From Nephrocerus scutellatus (Eukaryota > Arthropoda > Insecta > Diptera > Pipunculidae), in the NCBI GenBank assembly GCA_947095585.1, contig OX352762.1, forward strand, positions 112,560,930 through 112,624,929: a stretch of 64,000 bases of DNA, read 5' to 3'. Positions 11,660 to 24,093 of the stretch are shown here, piece by piece; position 1 is the first letter of the stretch; each line of letters starts with the position of its first letter. Under the pieces are notes generated by a model, which worked only from the letters and a program-made list of their open reading frames with translations, had not been told where the DNA came from and made no database searches. The position numbers and the translations under genes were made by a program.

Positions 11660-12170
11660 AAAGATGAATTCTATTTCTATTTAGCACTAATTATAATGGA
11701 CATTTGCAAGCATGAGCCCGCATAGATTAATTTGCGAATGCACAGAAAGTGTTTATTGTGTGGGTATAATAGCACCGATTCCTTAAATTTCCTTTCACTT
11801 TCGTGCATATAGACGCGAGAGACTGAGGTGTAAATTTGACATTTGTCTTTTGGATACGAAGAACAGAGACAAATATTAATGCGACAAAATTTCATTATAA
11901 CTATTTGTTCTAATTTGGCAAACATGAGCAAGCATGCGAAAATCTATGATAATCGACCCTTTAAGCACGAATCATAATGAACATTTGCCAACATGAGCAC
12001 GCATAGGCGAATTTGCGAATACACAGAAAGTTTATTATGTGGTTATATTAGAATTCAGCTCGGGTTCGTTAAATTTTTGTTCACTTTCGTGCGCATAGAC
12101 GCGAGAGACAGTGGTCGCTCTTTACATGTGTAAATTTGACATCTGTATTTTGGATACGAAATGCAGGTAT
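11660..12170 (+). repeat. Diverged tandem duplication, about 285-bp period
   Basis: Unit 1 (about 11690-11860) and unit 2 (about 11975-12160) share, in order, ATAATGGACATTTGC/ATAATGAACATTTGC, CATGAGC, TTTGCGAAT, ACACAGAAAGT, CACTTTCGTGC, AGACGCGAGAGAC, GTGTAAATTTGACAT and TTGGATACGAA. It is non-coding and its origin is unknown. Confidence 0.75.
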
Positions 12171-12594
12171 AATTTAATTTACGCCGGACCTACAAGTTTG
12201 TTAATTTTTTTGATGATTTCAGACGTACGATCAAAAAACACCAGAAATTATTGAATTTTCACGTGATTAGTCCAATGTTAAAAACTTTTTTTTTTGTTGT
12301 GTTGTCCGGGATTATAACTTACACTTGGGTGCAAAAAATTCGCACAAAAAGTTGAAAAATATCAAAAAATCCTATATTTGTTTAATTTTCTTGAATGCAG
12401 ATTCAAAGTTTATTTTAACACCTATCCAGCGGTACCTTTTTTTGTACTTATACCGTGCCAACAAACTGATTTTTAGGGTCAACGTCTGAAGTACACGTTT
12501 TTTGTGAATTTATAAGCATGAAAATCAGTGGTAAAAATCTAATTAAAACATGTAAGTCAGAAAAAAACATTTTTGTTAATAAGAAATAATCTCT

Positions 12595-12880
12595 CCTTTA
12601 GCCCGAATGATGTTTCATTGATTTCACCAAATCTTGAAGTATCGCCTGCAATTCCTCTGCGATCGCTTATTGCAGCTCCTGGAGACTAGTTGGAGCAATA
12701 TCTCTGGCTCGAACTCTTTTTTTCAGCTCGTCCCATAAATGCTCAATAGGATTAAGGTCCAGGAATTTGATTTTTTCAACAAATAAAAATATGTAATCAA
12801 GTGTAAAAATCAGCTGTAGTGAGCTCGTTAACTGCGATAAACTAGTGCCGCAAACTAGTTTTAAATAAACCAGTAACATA
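12595..12880 (-). mobile_element. Tc1-like transposase C-terminal relic
   Basis: Minus-strand frame DLNPIEHLWDELKKRVRARD, then TSLQELQ, an in-frame stop, AIAEELQAILQDLVKSMKHH. DLNPIEHLWD contains the third catalytic acidic residue and following helix of Tc1 transposases. The upstream catalytic domain is replaced by unrelated sequence. Confidence 0.85.
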
Positions 12881-12884
12881 ACTA

Positions 12885-13660
12885 GTTTAACAAATATGTA
12901 ACGAGATAAGGGACTTATGCCAGTGTGTCAAAGGTATTAGACAAGCCTTCCAAATAGTAAACATCTATTTTTATCTTTTTTGACAATGTCTAACCACTTC
13001 ACAAACAACGATTGTATTTTGACTGCTTCTAATCTTATGAACCAATTCCAATGCATGCCATTCTGACTCATTCAGTTAGAGTTTCATAAAACTACCATTA
13101 GCTTGTTCTCTTAAAATTTTGGAATTCACCATTGCATTCGACGTGAACCACAGTTTCTTTCACTGTCATATAATAACATCTTTGCATGCTTCTAATCTAG
13201 TGAACCACAAGTGTAGAACGAAGAATGAGTCGTTTGGAATTTTTAAAACACCACATCGCCGTATTACCTAAAAGTCCTACTTACTACGACCAGATGTAAA
13301 GCTTTCGGATTGTTGAAGTACTTCAGAATGATTTTATTGTTCCGTAAATATTTTTGTGCATTGGGTTTACACATTTTATAACCGTTGTCTGAAAGGCATT
13401 CCCACAATAAACCTATCGCGTGGCCACAAAGGTCTCTGGAGTTTAGGTTTGATACCAACAAAAAGGGGATAATGTTTGTCTCTTGTAATTCGATTCATAT
13501 AATAAAAGCATTTCACGTAAATCTAATTAAATAAATAATTAATTAAAATTTAAAAAAGGATAAACCATAATAACAGCATTTAATATTTACATTTAAATTG
13601 GAAACAAAGTCTTTATGGTGAGACTATTAGCACGACAAAATTGTACGATTACTGTGTATA
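12885..13660. other. Intronic sequence, nothing recognised
   Basis: No coding or repeat signal that I can support. Confidence 0.3.
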
Positions 13661-13665
13661 ATTAC

Positions 13666-13826
13666 CACTTATTGTTTCCTGGTTCGGCGGATGCAAATCG
13701 TTAACGGGTGGCATCGGCACAACCGGTGTTGTGTGTGATACTGGTAAAGCTGTCGCCGTTGTCCCGATTTGTCCCAAAACCTCATTATTGCTAGAAGCGT
13801 TTGTTTCACCCGTAACAATAATCATG
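13666..13826 (-). CDS. Candidate alternative 5' exon of Pde8, frame broken near its start
   Basis: On the minus strand an open frame encodes a Pro/Thr-rich peptide (TTATALPVSHTTPVVPMPPV, then HPPNQETISG). It ends at a possible donor (AGTG then GTAATT) in phase 1, exactly the phase needed to enter the 98-bp exon at 11142. The block is GC-rich against an AT-rich background. An ATG at 13826 opens a short frame that hits TAG just after a run of four A (minus strand, 13800-13803); with three A it would join the long frame. This may be a homopolymer error, a dead exon, or an exon with another start. No clear acceptor was found. Confidence 0.4.
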
Positions 13827-13829
13827 TTT

Positions 13830-14870
13830 TTTTATTGCTTTTCTTTTTGTGAGTCTTTGTTTACGATTTAATTTTCGCGACGAATTAAGTTCAACAGTTG
13901 AAAGTGGTTTTGTATAAATATTTCAACTGATGTTTAAATCAATGAAGTTTGCATTATTTCCTTGTGTTTGTTTGCAGTTTTTTTGTAATTATCTTTATTC
14001 TTTTGATTTTTTTGCTTACTTTTTGAAAGTCATACACGGTAGTAAGATCCATTTTAGAGAACATTTATCTATGTGGAGTGAGGATGTGGTTGTTAAATTG
14101 AATTATTCACTTTTTTATTTGTTAGTGGAATATACCGATTTGTGATGAATGAAACAGGGAGTTTATGCATTTTTCAGAATCTTTAATTTCAGTTGTAGAA
14201 TTCTTGCATACATTCGTTTTAGAATAGAGTATATGCAACTCATAAGAAAGAGTTTCATGTATTTGGAAAATAAAATGTAAAATTCCTGTATATTGTTTTA
14301 CGAAACAAAACTGTATTTTTTATTTTTATAAAAATAATAATAAAAACGTTGGAATACGTGTTTTAATCGTATTTTCTTATTTCAAAAATACGAGGACAGA
14401 GTGATAAGTACCTGACAGTGGGAAGAGATAGCGTACCAAATTAAATTCCCTGTAATTTGTTGTCAATGTAATTGTCAATAGACTACTCTCAAGCTTTTAG
14501 TCAGTCAGCTGCGTAACTCAGTTTGTCTATGGTAGTCCACGAAAGTTAATCGTTTCCATGTTTTACAAAAATGAAAAAAACTAAATATTATCGAGCAGCG
14601 TTTAAATCCTGTTTCTGAGACAGAAAAAGAATCACGAAATTATACGAAATTTATAGGAAATCTTCGTTAGAATAATAAAATATTGGACAACTAAATTCAA
14701 ACGCGATTGTAAGAGCATTTTTGATAAGAACGAGAAAGCTATTCGCGCGATGTATGCCGCGTTTGTTTATATTTGGTAACAAGAGATCTCGTATGACTAC
14801 TTCGAAGACATGTTTGGCAACGTTTAAGCGTGATTTTAAAGAATTTCTGTGTCGATTAAGATTGATATTT
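13830..14870. other. AT-rich intronic sequence
   Basis: Very AT-rich, with chance ORFs only. No repeat family recognised. Confidence 0.3.
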
Positions 14871-14874
14871 ATAT

Positions 14875-15775
14875 CTAACAAGTACATGTAAAAAAACTTC
14901 GTTTTTCGGGTAAAAACTTTTATGTATAGATCGACACACGCCACACAGTCCTTTTATTTTTACATTGTATTATTTGGTAATAACTGCAACAAATTATCTG
15001 TTTTTGAAGATGGTCTTATTTTAAAGTATTTTCTTTTTTCCACGCATCACAGGCGCCACACGCGTCACACATGGGATATCAAAATTGGCCCCTGACATTG
15101 AGCTGCAAAAGGGAGCTAAAAAAAACGAAAAAATGACAACATTTCCACCTATCACACGTCACACGCGGAATATAAAAAATCCTAATTGGGCCATAATCAC
15201 TCACTCACACCACTCACAAATATCCACACGCGTAACACATGGGATATCAAATTTGGCTCCTGACATTGAGCTGCAAAAGGGACCTAAAAAACGATAAAAT
15301 GACAACATTTCCACCTATCACACGTCACACGCGGAATATTAAAAATCCTAATTGGGCCATGCTCACTCACTCACACCACTCACAAAAATTCAGCTCTCTA
15401 GCTCGTGGGCAAAAAGGACCTCAAAGAAATGAAATAAAATGAAAAAAAAATGTCCACCCATTACACGCGTCACGCATCATACGCGGAATATAAAAAAATT
15501 TATTTGGGACAAAATTTCAGCTCTCTAGGTCGTGTGAAAGGTGGTTAAGAAGGACCTCAGAGAAGTCGAAAAAAATGTCCACTTAGCACACGCGCCACAC
15601 GCAAAACGCAATATGCGTCACACGCAAAATATAAAAAATGATATTTGGGACTTAGACACTCACAAAATTTCAGCGCACTAGGTTTTATGAAAGGTAGTTA
15701 AAAAGTCGAAAAAAACAGACAAACAGGGGTCAATTCGAGTATAATAAAAGCTTTTAAAACTGTAAGGAAAGCCTA
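14875..15775 (+). repeat. Family 2 (CACACGC) composite repeat, copy 1
   Basis: It opens with AACTTCGTTTTTCGGGTAAAA and ACTTTTAT, then has modules of CACACGCGTCACACG, GGAATATAAAAAATCC, ATTTCAGCTCTCTAGGTCGT and GGTGGTTAA, and ends GTCGAAAAAAACAGACAAAC followed by ATAAAAGCTTTTAAA. A 168-bp unit is tandemly duplicated almost exactly (about 15060-15227 and 15228-15395). The short ORFs here are products of the repeat. Confidence 0.8.
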
Positions 15776-17455
15776 TAAAACAGTATTAAAATAGAATAAA
15801 GAGGAGGCTATGGGCCACGCACAGGTACCCCAATGTCCGTTGTCAAGCGAGCGAAACTATTTTGGGAGCGTCGCAGCAAAGCTGCCACGGCACTTATCGA
15901 GTGTAGATGGTACCCAGACATTTGTCGTAGACGTCTCCGACCTACGGCGGCGGGCCCTAAATTTTATTAAATAATTCAATAATTATAAATCGAATATAGC
16001 AATATGTGCAAAGTTTATAAAAAATCGGGGGATTAACAATTTATCACAAGATTCGGTTGCCTGTCATAGACATACAAGCAAACAAATACATCAAGGCGCG
16101 AACTTTATATAAAGTTCTTAATAGAAGTTTTAAAGTCACTGATTATAGTTGGAGAGTATCTTTAGACCGAATAGCACAAAAAAGAAATATTCCTGATCCA
16201 TATTGTAGTGAAAGATATTGTGATTTAACCACTTACTCCCCATTTGTTAACGTAAAATTAAATCTTTGCAAATTTTTTCATATATCGCGCACATAGATCC
16301 AGCGTGATATATCATTAAATACTCGTGGTAATTTACTTCACACAAAAAATCGATAAATTTGTTTATCACTTATCTTCTCGATAAACTCACGCTTTGTGTG
16401 CGGTATATTCCTCTGCTTAATTACAAAAATTACTTTAGCGTCGTTTTTTTTTAATTGAAAACCGCAAACAAAATAAATGAACTACACATGCACGACATAA
16501 TATTCAATTCTATATCCGATCAGATATACCATGGCTTATACCATTCTGAACTATGCACAAGTCCTGACATCTGCTAGTTATGTACGAGTATATTATCACG
16601 GTTACACCTACATAATATTACAGAATTCAAATGAACTGAAATCACAATCCAATGACTGCACATGAACTAAACTTTAAGCCAGCTGCCAGTGTTCTTGTTT
16701 TTGAATTAGAGGGGGAATTGTTTAGAAGCCATAGAAACGGACAGTTAGTATTAGATAAGATAAAATCCGTCTAGGTTATCATAAAGCCTTTGAATAGCTG
16801 TGCGCCCAAGAGATAGCGTCATGGAATATGAGAAAGGAACAGTGAGTGCTCTTTATTTGCAGGAGGGGATTTTGTGTAAACACAGTAAACTTTTGTGACG
16901 TTTGTTAATTCATTCTGGGCAAGAACAGTAACAAAAAAAAACGAAAAAACTGTACTTCTATGAACTTTATTTGACTATATGCAAATGCAAAGTAGATGCA
17001 TATGCATTTCCACCCATACACCTGTGCTTATATATCTACACAGTAAAATAGTAGAAGAGTATTTAATTCTCAAATTTAAAATGTAAAGAAACTGCCACTT
17101 GGGGTTTCGAAATTATTTATTGTGCTACATAAATATTAAAATCTTACATGATAACCAGGTTATATAGTGATATTATATAGCAGTAAGAAAGTCCTGTAGA
17201 AAGTTTTGGGTTGGGATGGGATGTGACTGAAAAGCAACCAACTTGGTAAATTTGGGTCATGATTGTTTTTCATAAATTTAATAAAAGTAATGGCTTGCTT
17301 ATCCGAATCAAATATTGGGGTAGTTAGGATTATCAAATCATTCGGATTATATAGCAATAATAGTTTTTGAAGTAACACAAAAAAAGATATTATTGCTTCT
17401 AATTTGAAAAATTATAGAAGAGAACCAAGAGAAGTATCTAATGACTTTTTCCAAT
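15776..17455. other. Intronic sequence with one GC-rich patch
   Basis: 15800-15955 is GC-rich (GCGTCGCAGCAAAGCTGCC, then GACGTCTCCGACC) and may be part of a mobile element, but no frame is recognisable. The rest is AT-rich. Confidence 0.3.
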
Positions 17456-17458
17456 TGA

Positions 17459-17750
17459 ACCAACCGTACCTGAAACCATACCCATACGAATAAGCTGTCA
17501 AAGTCATAAGGTTTTCGTGGTGAACGCTGTGCAAATGGAACGCCAAACCAATCAAATTTGTCATTTGTAGTTTACAGAAAATTCCCTGAGAAGTTAGTTT
17601 GCTTGCTCTCTCTTTGTCATCTTGTGACGTAAACGAAACAAAAACAATCGACGGGTAGCAAAGTTACAGTGTCGGTTACAAAACTTTGCAATCGAAACAA
17701 AAAATCAAACCGTACCCCGGGTACAGAGAGAGAGAGAGAAATCTTAACTT
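17459..17750 (-). mobile_element. CTCTTTCGATT MITE, copy 2, end-truncated
   Basis: It shares with copies 1 and 3 AACGCCAAACCAATCAAATT-like sequence, GTGACGTAAACGAAAC, CGACGGGTAGCAAAGTTAC and CCCGGGTACAG. Both terminal CTCTTTCGATT motifs are missing, and a GA run has expanded at one side (17727-17741). Confidence 0.7.
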
Positions 17751-17759
17751 TTTGTCTAT

Positions 17760-18012
17760 ATTTTCGTCTTTTTTGATGTCCTCTTTATCCACCTTCCAAA
17801 CGACCTAGAGAGATGAAACTTTGTGAGTGTCCCAAATAGCATTTTTTATATTCCATTTGTGACGTGTGTCGCGTTTCGCATGTGTCACGTGTGATGGTTG
17901 GTAATGTTGAGATTCTTTTAAACCATCTTTCGCATGACCTAGAGTGGTGTAATTTTTTGAGCAACTCAATGACAGGGTCCAATTTCGATATTCCACGTGT
18001 GATAGGTGGATA
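17760..18012 (-). repeat. Family 2 fragment, reverse orientation
   Basis: Reverse complement of the CACACGC modules: CCACCTTCCAAACGACCTAG, TTTGTGAGTGTCCCAAATA, then CATGTGTCACGTGTGATGG. It lies between the MITE and a SINE. Confidence 0.7.
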
Positions 18013-18016
18013 GATT

Positions 18017-18270
18017 ATAGCTTCTCGCGACCATTTGTATTGTGCATTTTTATTTTTGGACGCAGTGGAAGGGACCTAGAATCAAACGCCGGCTCCGAAC
18101 GGCTTATTGAGCAGCTTTCCGTAACAAGTTATTACTCTCGGAACGTTTGTCATTCATTCGCGAGAGGTGGGAGTGGGACACCGTGAAAATGCTTTTGGTG
18201 TTACTGGGATTCAAACCACGAACTTCCTGCTCAGTAGCCGCGCCCATTTCCACTGAGCCGCGGCGCCCAC
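18017..18270 (-). mobile_element. tRNA-derived SINE, copy 2
   Basis: Same order as the other copies, with head GGGCGCCGCGGCTCAGTGGA, B-box region and the CTCTCGCGAATGA body. It lacks the CCTTGGACCGC terminus, so it is shortened at the 3' end. Confidence 0.85.
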
Positions 18271-18394
18271 GGCCACGACTCAATACCAAGAACAGATGAA
18301 GCAGAAGTATCGAGAACTCGACCACACAATGGAAAAGGGGAGGAGTGTCAGTGTTGTAACCGCAGTTAAAAGTTCTCCCCAAAGTAGAGTCCTT

Positions 18395-19310
18395 TCCTCC
18401 CCTTCTGCGGTCACTAGTCTTTGACCATCTTCTAGTTGATCTACAGAGTTCAGGCTACATCGCCATTGGTTATACAGATGACTTGGCGATTATTATTAGT
18501 CATAAAGATAACACGACTATTTCCAGTGTCATGCTAGACTCCTTTACGGTAGAGCTTGTGGTCCAAATCCATAAATAAAATACTGGATGTGTACAATTAT
18601 GGTTAGGTCCATGATCACGTACGCGGCCCTCATTTGGTGGCCGAAGGTTCTTTAACGGACAACGGCAACTAAGTTTTGGGGGCTCAAGAGAATTGCCTGT
18701 CTCGGTATCATGGGTGTTATGCGTACCTTGCCTAAGGCAGCATTAGAAACTGTCATTGGGCTTTCTGCCGTTCAAATCTTCATTAGGAAGATAGCCGCTA
18801 GATGCGTAAGAGTACAGCTGCAGCTAGAATACAGGCACAAACCAAGTGACCATCTGGGACACCTAAAAATTCTTGACTCAATTCCCGAAAGGGACATCAT
18901 GGTCAGGGAGTACTGTTTCGATACTGTTAATGGACTATATAGCAATTAAATGCACTACAATCTCTTGCCAGACATAACAGGGTGAAACTTGGATTAGTCA
19001 CTGATCATCAAGGAATTCCAGGCAACGAATCTGCAGATGAACTGGCATGGGCTGGCTCAGAATCTGCGCTAATAGGTCCTGAGCCCTACTGTGGTGTCAG
19101 CTGGGCTGCTACCATTCTGGATACGTAATGTAGATACGTAATGTAGGCTCTGCTCAAAAGATGACGAGTCATTTGAGCACATTCTCTGTGAATGCCCGGC
19201 ATTACATTTGCTTAGGAGACGTATTTTCAATAAAGAAATATGTTCGTCAGCACAGTTGAGAAACTTATATATATTTCTAACTCTTTCCTTCAGAAATAAG
19301 TAAAAACTAA
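18395..19310 (+). mobile_element. LOA/I-type LINE relic with RNase H (family A)
   Basis: RT core IAIGYTDDLAIIISHKDN (a YTDD variant) is followed, after deletions, by RIACLGIMGVMRTLPKAALE, the RNase H end DHQGIPGNESADELAWAGSE, GPEPYCGVS, and a Cys/His motif CSKDDESFEHILCECPAL. The copy at 46190-48975 is the same family. Frames are broken. Confidence 0.85.
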
Positions 19311-20020
19311 AGACATTACATTATTATTTAATAGCTTACAGAACATGAAAAGAAGCAGGACAAACTATTATTGTGAATTACAGCTTCACATCTAAAAAGC
19401 TGACCCTGGTCGGCCTACTAATTAATGCCAGAAATTTCAAATATATAAACCAAGCCAAAGGAGAAACAGAATACCTATCCTAAAAAATTAAGCAACAAAT
19501 CAAATTAATTCTCAGTAATAAACTACCACCGTTGAATTTGAACGATGTCCACAGCACTAAGGTTAATTACGATCTGTGTTCTGTGCCATACACCCAAAAG
19601 CGAAGCTGGCATTTGTTCAAAAAGCGAAATTTGGGTAATAAGTTAAGATAATAATGGCTAGAGTAGGTAATATCTACTTTATATTTTTCGTTATATAGGG
19701 TAATTGGGAGGTCAGGACAGAAGAATATAGTCCTCTAACAAATACATAATCGCTTGGCAAAAACTAGAACGAACCTAGAACTCAATTCTCGCAAGAAAGT
19801 GCTGTATTGCATATCTCCACAAGACTCCTTTTTGTTTTCGCGAGGTTTAAATTCATACTCGTACTATTCACCAGTAAATAAAATTAAAGTATATTTTTAT
19901 TTATGTATGTAATAATATTTTGCGCAAAAGATCGTTGTTTCAGTCTGTTTCGAGAGATTGCAGTACATAGTAGCAGTTTTGAACTGATAACGAGTCCATT
20001 ATGTTGGACGACAGCGAATT
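19311..20020. other. Unassigned intronic sequence
   Basis: No coding signal or recognised repeat. Confidence 0.3.
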
Positions 20021-20250
20021 CCTAACTTCCTGCGACCATCCGTGTTGTACGTGTTATATATTTTGTACACAAAATGTAAGGGACATACAATTTGAAGCCA
20101 TATCCGAAAGGCTAATTGAGAAGCTTTCTCATGACAGTTAATAATTTTGGACGTTTGTTAGACGTTGACGAGAGGTTTTCTGAGATTCAAACATCGAACT
20201 TCGTGACAAGATGCCGACGCACTAACCACTTTAGCTCACTAAATAGCTTT
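20021..20250 (-). mobile_element. tRNA-derived SINE, diverged copy 3
   Basis: It shares the GGTCGCAGGAAGTTAGG-like 3' part, AGGGACATACAATTTGAAGC, GAGAAGCTTTC and the A- and B-box region, but with many substitutions and a changed head (GAGCTAAAGTGGTTAGTGCG). It is the oldest-looking copy. Confidence 0.65.
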
Positions 20251-22190
20251 TTATCTTTAATAAAACGCAACTTTAATCATAGAAGTTATAAAAAACGTGT
20301 TTTTTTTTTTACAAAAATAAGTTTCTTTTTAATTTATCGGTTATTTTATTTAGTAATTTGGAGCATAAAAGCGATAGAAATAGGAAACTAGTATAAATTA
20401 AGTGCTGATAAAATATGACAAGTTCCTTGATGTGAAACTGAGTCTTTCTTGTCTGCCGTAGAAATTACGAGTCAACCGTTACACACCAAAAAATGGAAAA
20501 AAACCTGAATGCGAAATCAGAAAAAATCAATGACATGAATTTGTAAGACTCCTTAAATAACTTGAAGGGGTGCGTCAGTTGAGGTTCCTTGCTTAGTTTT
20601 CTGTATAGTTGCGTAAGTATTTGAGAGCATTTTTGAGGAACTTTTCCAATCGTTCTGCCTTCAAGTTGTACTGCATATTTAAATATGAAACATTTCTTCC
20701 CATCAGTCGACAAAGAAAACGAACGAAAATGAATGAAGCCAAACGACAATTACTTTTTAAGAAAAAAGAGCTCATTTGATTAATTTTGTAGACTCTGAGA
20801 AATGAGACCCCTGTTATAAATGAACGACGATGACGACGAGACTCAAGCGACATTAGATTTACAAATGTATCTAATCGCGTTTGTTGTAAATTCCAGTCGC
20901 ATTTGATATATGAGACGAGAAGCACGAGGCATTAGATTATATGAGTGACGGCTGTAGTTGCAGCACGTTAGACTGGTCTTCAGACTGGTCCAGCCAGATT
21001 TTGTTTTTTGTTTGACAACAGCCAGCCAGCCAGCCAACCAGCCAACCAGCCAATCCGCCAGATAGTCAGTCTTTTGAGCAATTAATCCCCCAAGCCCACC
21101 TAGTGATTACGATTGCACGTACAGACAGACGAATCAAAGATGACTGTACGACTGCTGGGCAACTTTTCAATTGCATTCCATTTTTGTGTGCACAGATAAA
21201 AACCAAAACACATAACAGACATGTAGCGCGTATGGTCCGCAAATGGAGACGCATTCACATAGAACAAAGTTTGTTGAATTCACCAGAATAATTACGCAAA
21301 TTAAATGATTCGACGACTAGAGTTTAATTAAGTGTTCACATTTATGCTAATGTCGTGTGTCTCGCGAATTGCTTTGCTGAAATCCATGACGAACAGACAG
21401 GCACACGATTGAGCATTGGGGAATTATGGTAAACAGCGTACAGTACATATATTGAACGGACTGCCAAATGGCACTCGTACCGTAACTACACGTACGTACT
21501 TAGTACATGGGTATGGATATGTCTGATGACGTATCCACTGCATGAATTTAGTGCTTTTAGCGGAGCGACATGCGGCGCGCGGCTATTGAGTTCAAATTGA
21601 CGAGAGTAGTAAATGCAGCTCTCGTTAGCTTTGGTTGGCGTTTAACCTAGTTTGCTGTTTGGCATGAACGAGTATGCGAGCGTTGAACGCAGATTTCGAA
21701 ATACTCCAAGCAACTCCGGGCACTACGGCGCTTCATAAAAATTGAGACACGACCGTGTGATGGCCGAGGTGTTGCGCTGGTGTGAAAAGCATTTTAAAAT
21801 TTTAAGGTGGGTCTTTTCAATACGAAGAGTTAACTTTATCCTGAATAGGTCATCATAATGGCCGTGGGTGCTACGTGCGGCTTTGAAACGATTTATTTTT
21901 TTTTTCAAACTGAGAATATTTCATTGGATAAATACTGTCAATATATACATACTACTATATATCAAAAGGACGCATTTTTGAAACTTGCTGCAGTTACGAA
22001 TGTCATGTGCGTTTTCTGTTTTAACATGTCTAAAGCATTGTTTTTGTTTTATATTGCTACAATGTTATATGCTATGTACAAAACATAAATAGTTTTTTCG
22101 TGTCGTAAATTTAAATGAAAGAATTTTGGGTGTAGGTATGGGATTTAGTTATCGCAGAGTTTATAGACTCATTATCATTAGTGAGTTAGT
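20251..22190. other. Intronic sequence with a GC-richer unique block
   Basis: 20930-21730 is richer in GC and CpG, with a TGACGTAT half-CRE at about 21526 and a (CCAG/CCAA)n tract at 21023-21062 that may be a family 1 remnant. The block could be regulatory. No gene was found. Confidence 0.3.
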
Positions 22191-22191
22191 A

Positions 22192-22300
22192 TCTATATAA
22201 ATAAAAATGAAATGTAATGAGTGTTTGGTTGTTTTTTATGGAAACTCACATTTACCAACAAATTTTTATGAAATTTTCAATTGGCAGGTTTATTTATTAA
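22192..22300 (+). mobile_element. Helitron-like 5' end
   Basis: It begins TCTATATAAATAAAAATGAA after an A, the common 5' terminus of insect Helitrons. ACTCACATTTACCAAC and TTTTATGAAATTTTCAA follow, both shared with 61826-61870. The 3' end was not found. Confidence 0.6.
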
Positions 22301-22384
22301 TTTTAATCATTCTTTATGCAATTAAGATTCAAGTAATTTTACAATGTATTATTTATTACAATGCCATTTTACTTTAAAAAAAAC

Positions 22385-23290
22385 TATAGGAACCGTGCAC
22401 CGCGTTGCACATACTGCAAGGACAAGGAAGGTAATCTGATCGCCGATCTTAAAGGCATCTTAGAGCGATGGCAAGAGCACTTTCATGAGTTGCAAAATGG
22501 CCAGTTAACTGAGGAATTGAAGGCTCCACCAATGACCGAAGACCACACTATGCTGCCGCCACCAAGCATAGACGAAGTTAGCAGAGCGATAAATCGGCTC
22601 AAAAATAATAACGCCCCGGGATCTGATGGATCCCAGTGGAATCGATTAAAATAGGAGGCCCCACATTACACTAAGCAATTCATGAAATAATAGTGCAAGT
22701 ATGGGAGAAGCTATGCCAGAAGACTGGAGAAGAGGCATCCTGTGCCCCATACATAAGACGGGAGATATCACAAAATGCAGCAATTATCGTGGTAAAACAT
22801 TGTTGAGTACCGCTTTCTGCTTTTCTACTCTATCCTTCAGGACAGGATAGCCCCCCCCCCCAATACGCTAAAGTCATCATTGGTCCATACCGTTGTAGCC
22901 TTAGGCAGGTGTTGGAAAATTGTCTTGAGTTTCAAGACTCATTACACCATCTTTTTATAGAACTTTATAAAGCCATGAGAGGATTTGGCATACCAAATAA
23001 ACTGACACAACTATGTATATATATATATTTATAAGCCAAGTAAATATATCCGGATCACTATCAAGCCCATTCAACATCTATATAACGGGGTCCGATGAGG
23101 GGATGGACTAACCTGCGTCCTCTTCAACCCGGCGTTGAAGAAAGTGATCCGAGACTCTGACGCAACGGCGAGGGGAACAATCCTCTATAAGTCCATTCAG
23201 ATACTGGATTACGCAGACGGTATGGAGATTGGTAGAAACCAAAGAGCTGTACAGGAGGCTTTCATCCAGATCGAGCAGGCGGCGAAAATA
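22385..23290 (+). mobile_element. RTE-type LINE relic, copy 3
   Basis: CTYCKDKEGNLIADLKGILE, WQEHFHELQNGQL and NRLKNNNAPGSDG are the best-kept linker in the window. RT remnants follow, and DYADGMEI shows catalytic DD changed to DG. Ends at QEAFIQIEQAA. Confidence 0.85.
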
Positions 23291-23334
23291 ATAAGAAGAA
23301 AACGAAAAGAATAAGAGAAGATTTAGAAGATCAT

Positions 23335-23645
23335 AAAATTTAGGAACTCGAGAGATTCCGTCAGTGACCCTCGGCATAAAACATTTTTCTTGAAGGTGTT
23401 CGCGTTTCTTGTTTGCCTATTATCAGAGGGAAGAAGATTCCAAAGTTCAAACGAATAAACGAAGAATTGACGAGAGGTTGCCAGATATTTTTCTCTATAA
23501 GGTATTAATTGCATTCTCTGACTTTTAGCAAAGTTAATTTTTTCAAGCAGATGTTCAGGTTCTTTAGTGGTAATTATTTTATTAATTGCAATAGTTTTAA
23601 AGTTAAACTCTTTAAAAACAAATAGCAATCTGCTTGGAGAACTCA
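23335..23645 (-). mobile_element. LINE C-terminal fragment (CR1/Jockey-like)
   Basis: Minus-strand peptide with YREKYLATSRQFFVYSFELW, NLLPSDNRQTRNANTFKKNV. The pattern 'R-S-F-x-x-W-N-x-LP, then FK' is typical of the last 100 residues of CR1/Jockey-group LINE proteins. No RT core is present. Confidence 0.6.
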
Positions 23646-23689
23646 GAAATATGTACATGCACATTGAAGAAAATCGGCCTTCCGACCCC

Positions 23690-24076
23690 AATACCTGATC
23701 ACTTCCAAATTTCTACAAAAAGTATTGTCCATCGTAGATATACACATGCGTATAAAATTTGAAGAAATTCAGGTACTTTTTTTTATAAAATTGATCACGG
23801 GGCCCCATCACTTCCAAATTTTTACCAAAAGTTTTTTTCATCGGAGATAAACATGCGTATGAAATTTAAAGAAAAATCAGTTACATTTTGTAAAAATTGT
23901 ATGGGAGCTACCGATCCCGAGGCCCGACGGGCCCAAATTTTAATAGAAAGTGTTCTCATGGAGCAAAAAAATTTGAATAAAATCGGGCTTTAGGAAGAGG
24001 GTTAAAAATTGATCACAAGATTCCACCAGCCAGTCAGTCAGCCAGCTAGCCAACCAGCCACAGGCACGCGAAGTAT
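23690..24076 (-). repeat. Family 1 repeat, reverse copy
   Basis: Two units with ACACATGCGTAT and GGGCCCGTCGGG-like segments, the core AATCTTGTGATCAATTTTTA, a GGCT-type microsatellite (24020-24062) and the end CTTCGCGTGCC. It directly follows a SINE in the same orientation. Confidence 0.75.
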
Positions 24077-24093
24077 ATAATATAATAATAATA

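Noticed and set aside
15085..15442. Two ORFs of about 70 codons encoding nearly identical peptides
   Set aside because: They are the two halves of the 168-bp tandem dimer in family 2.
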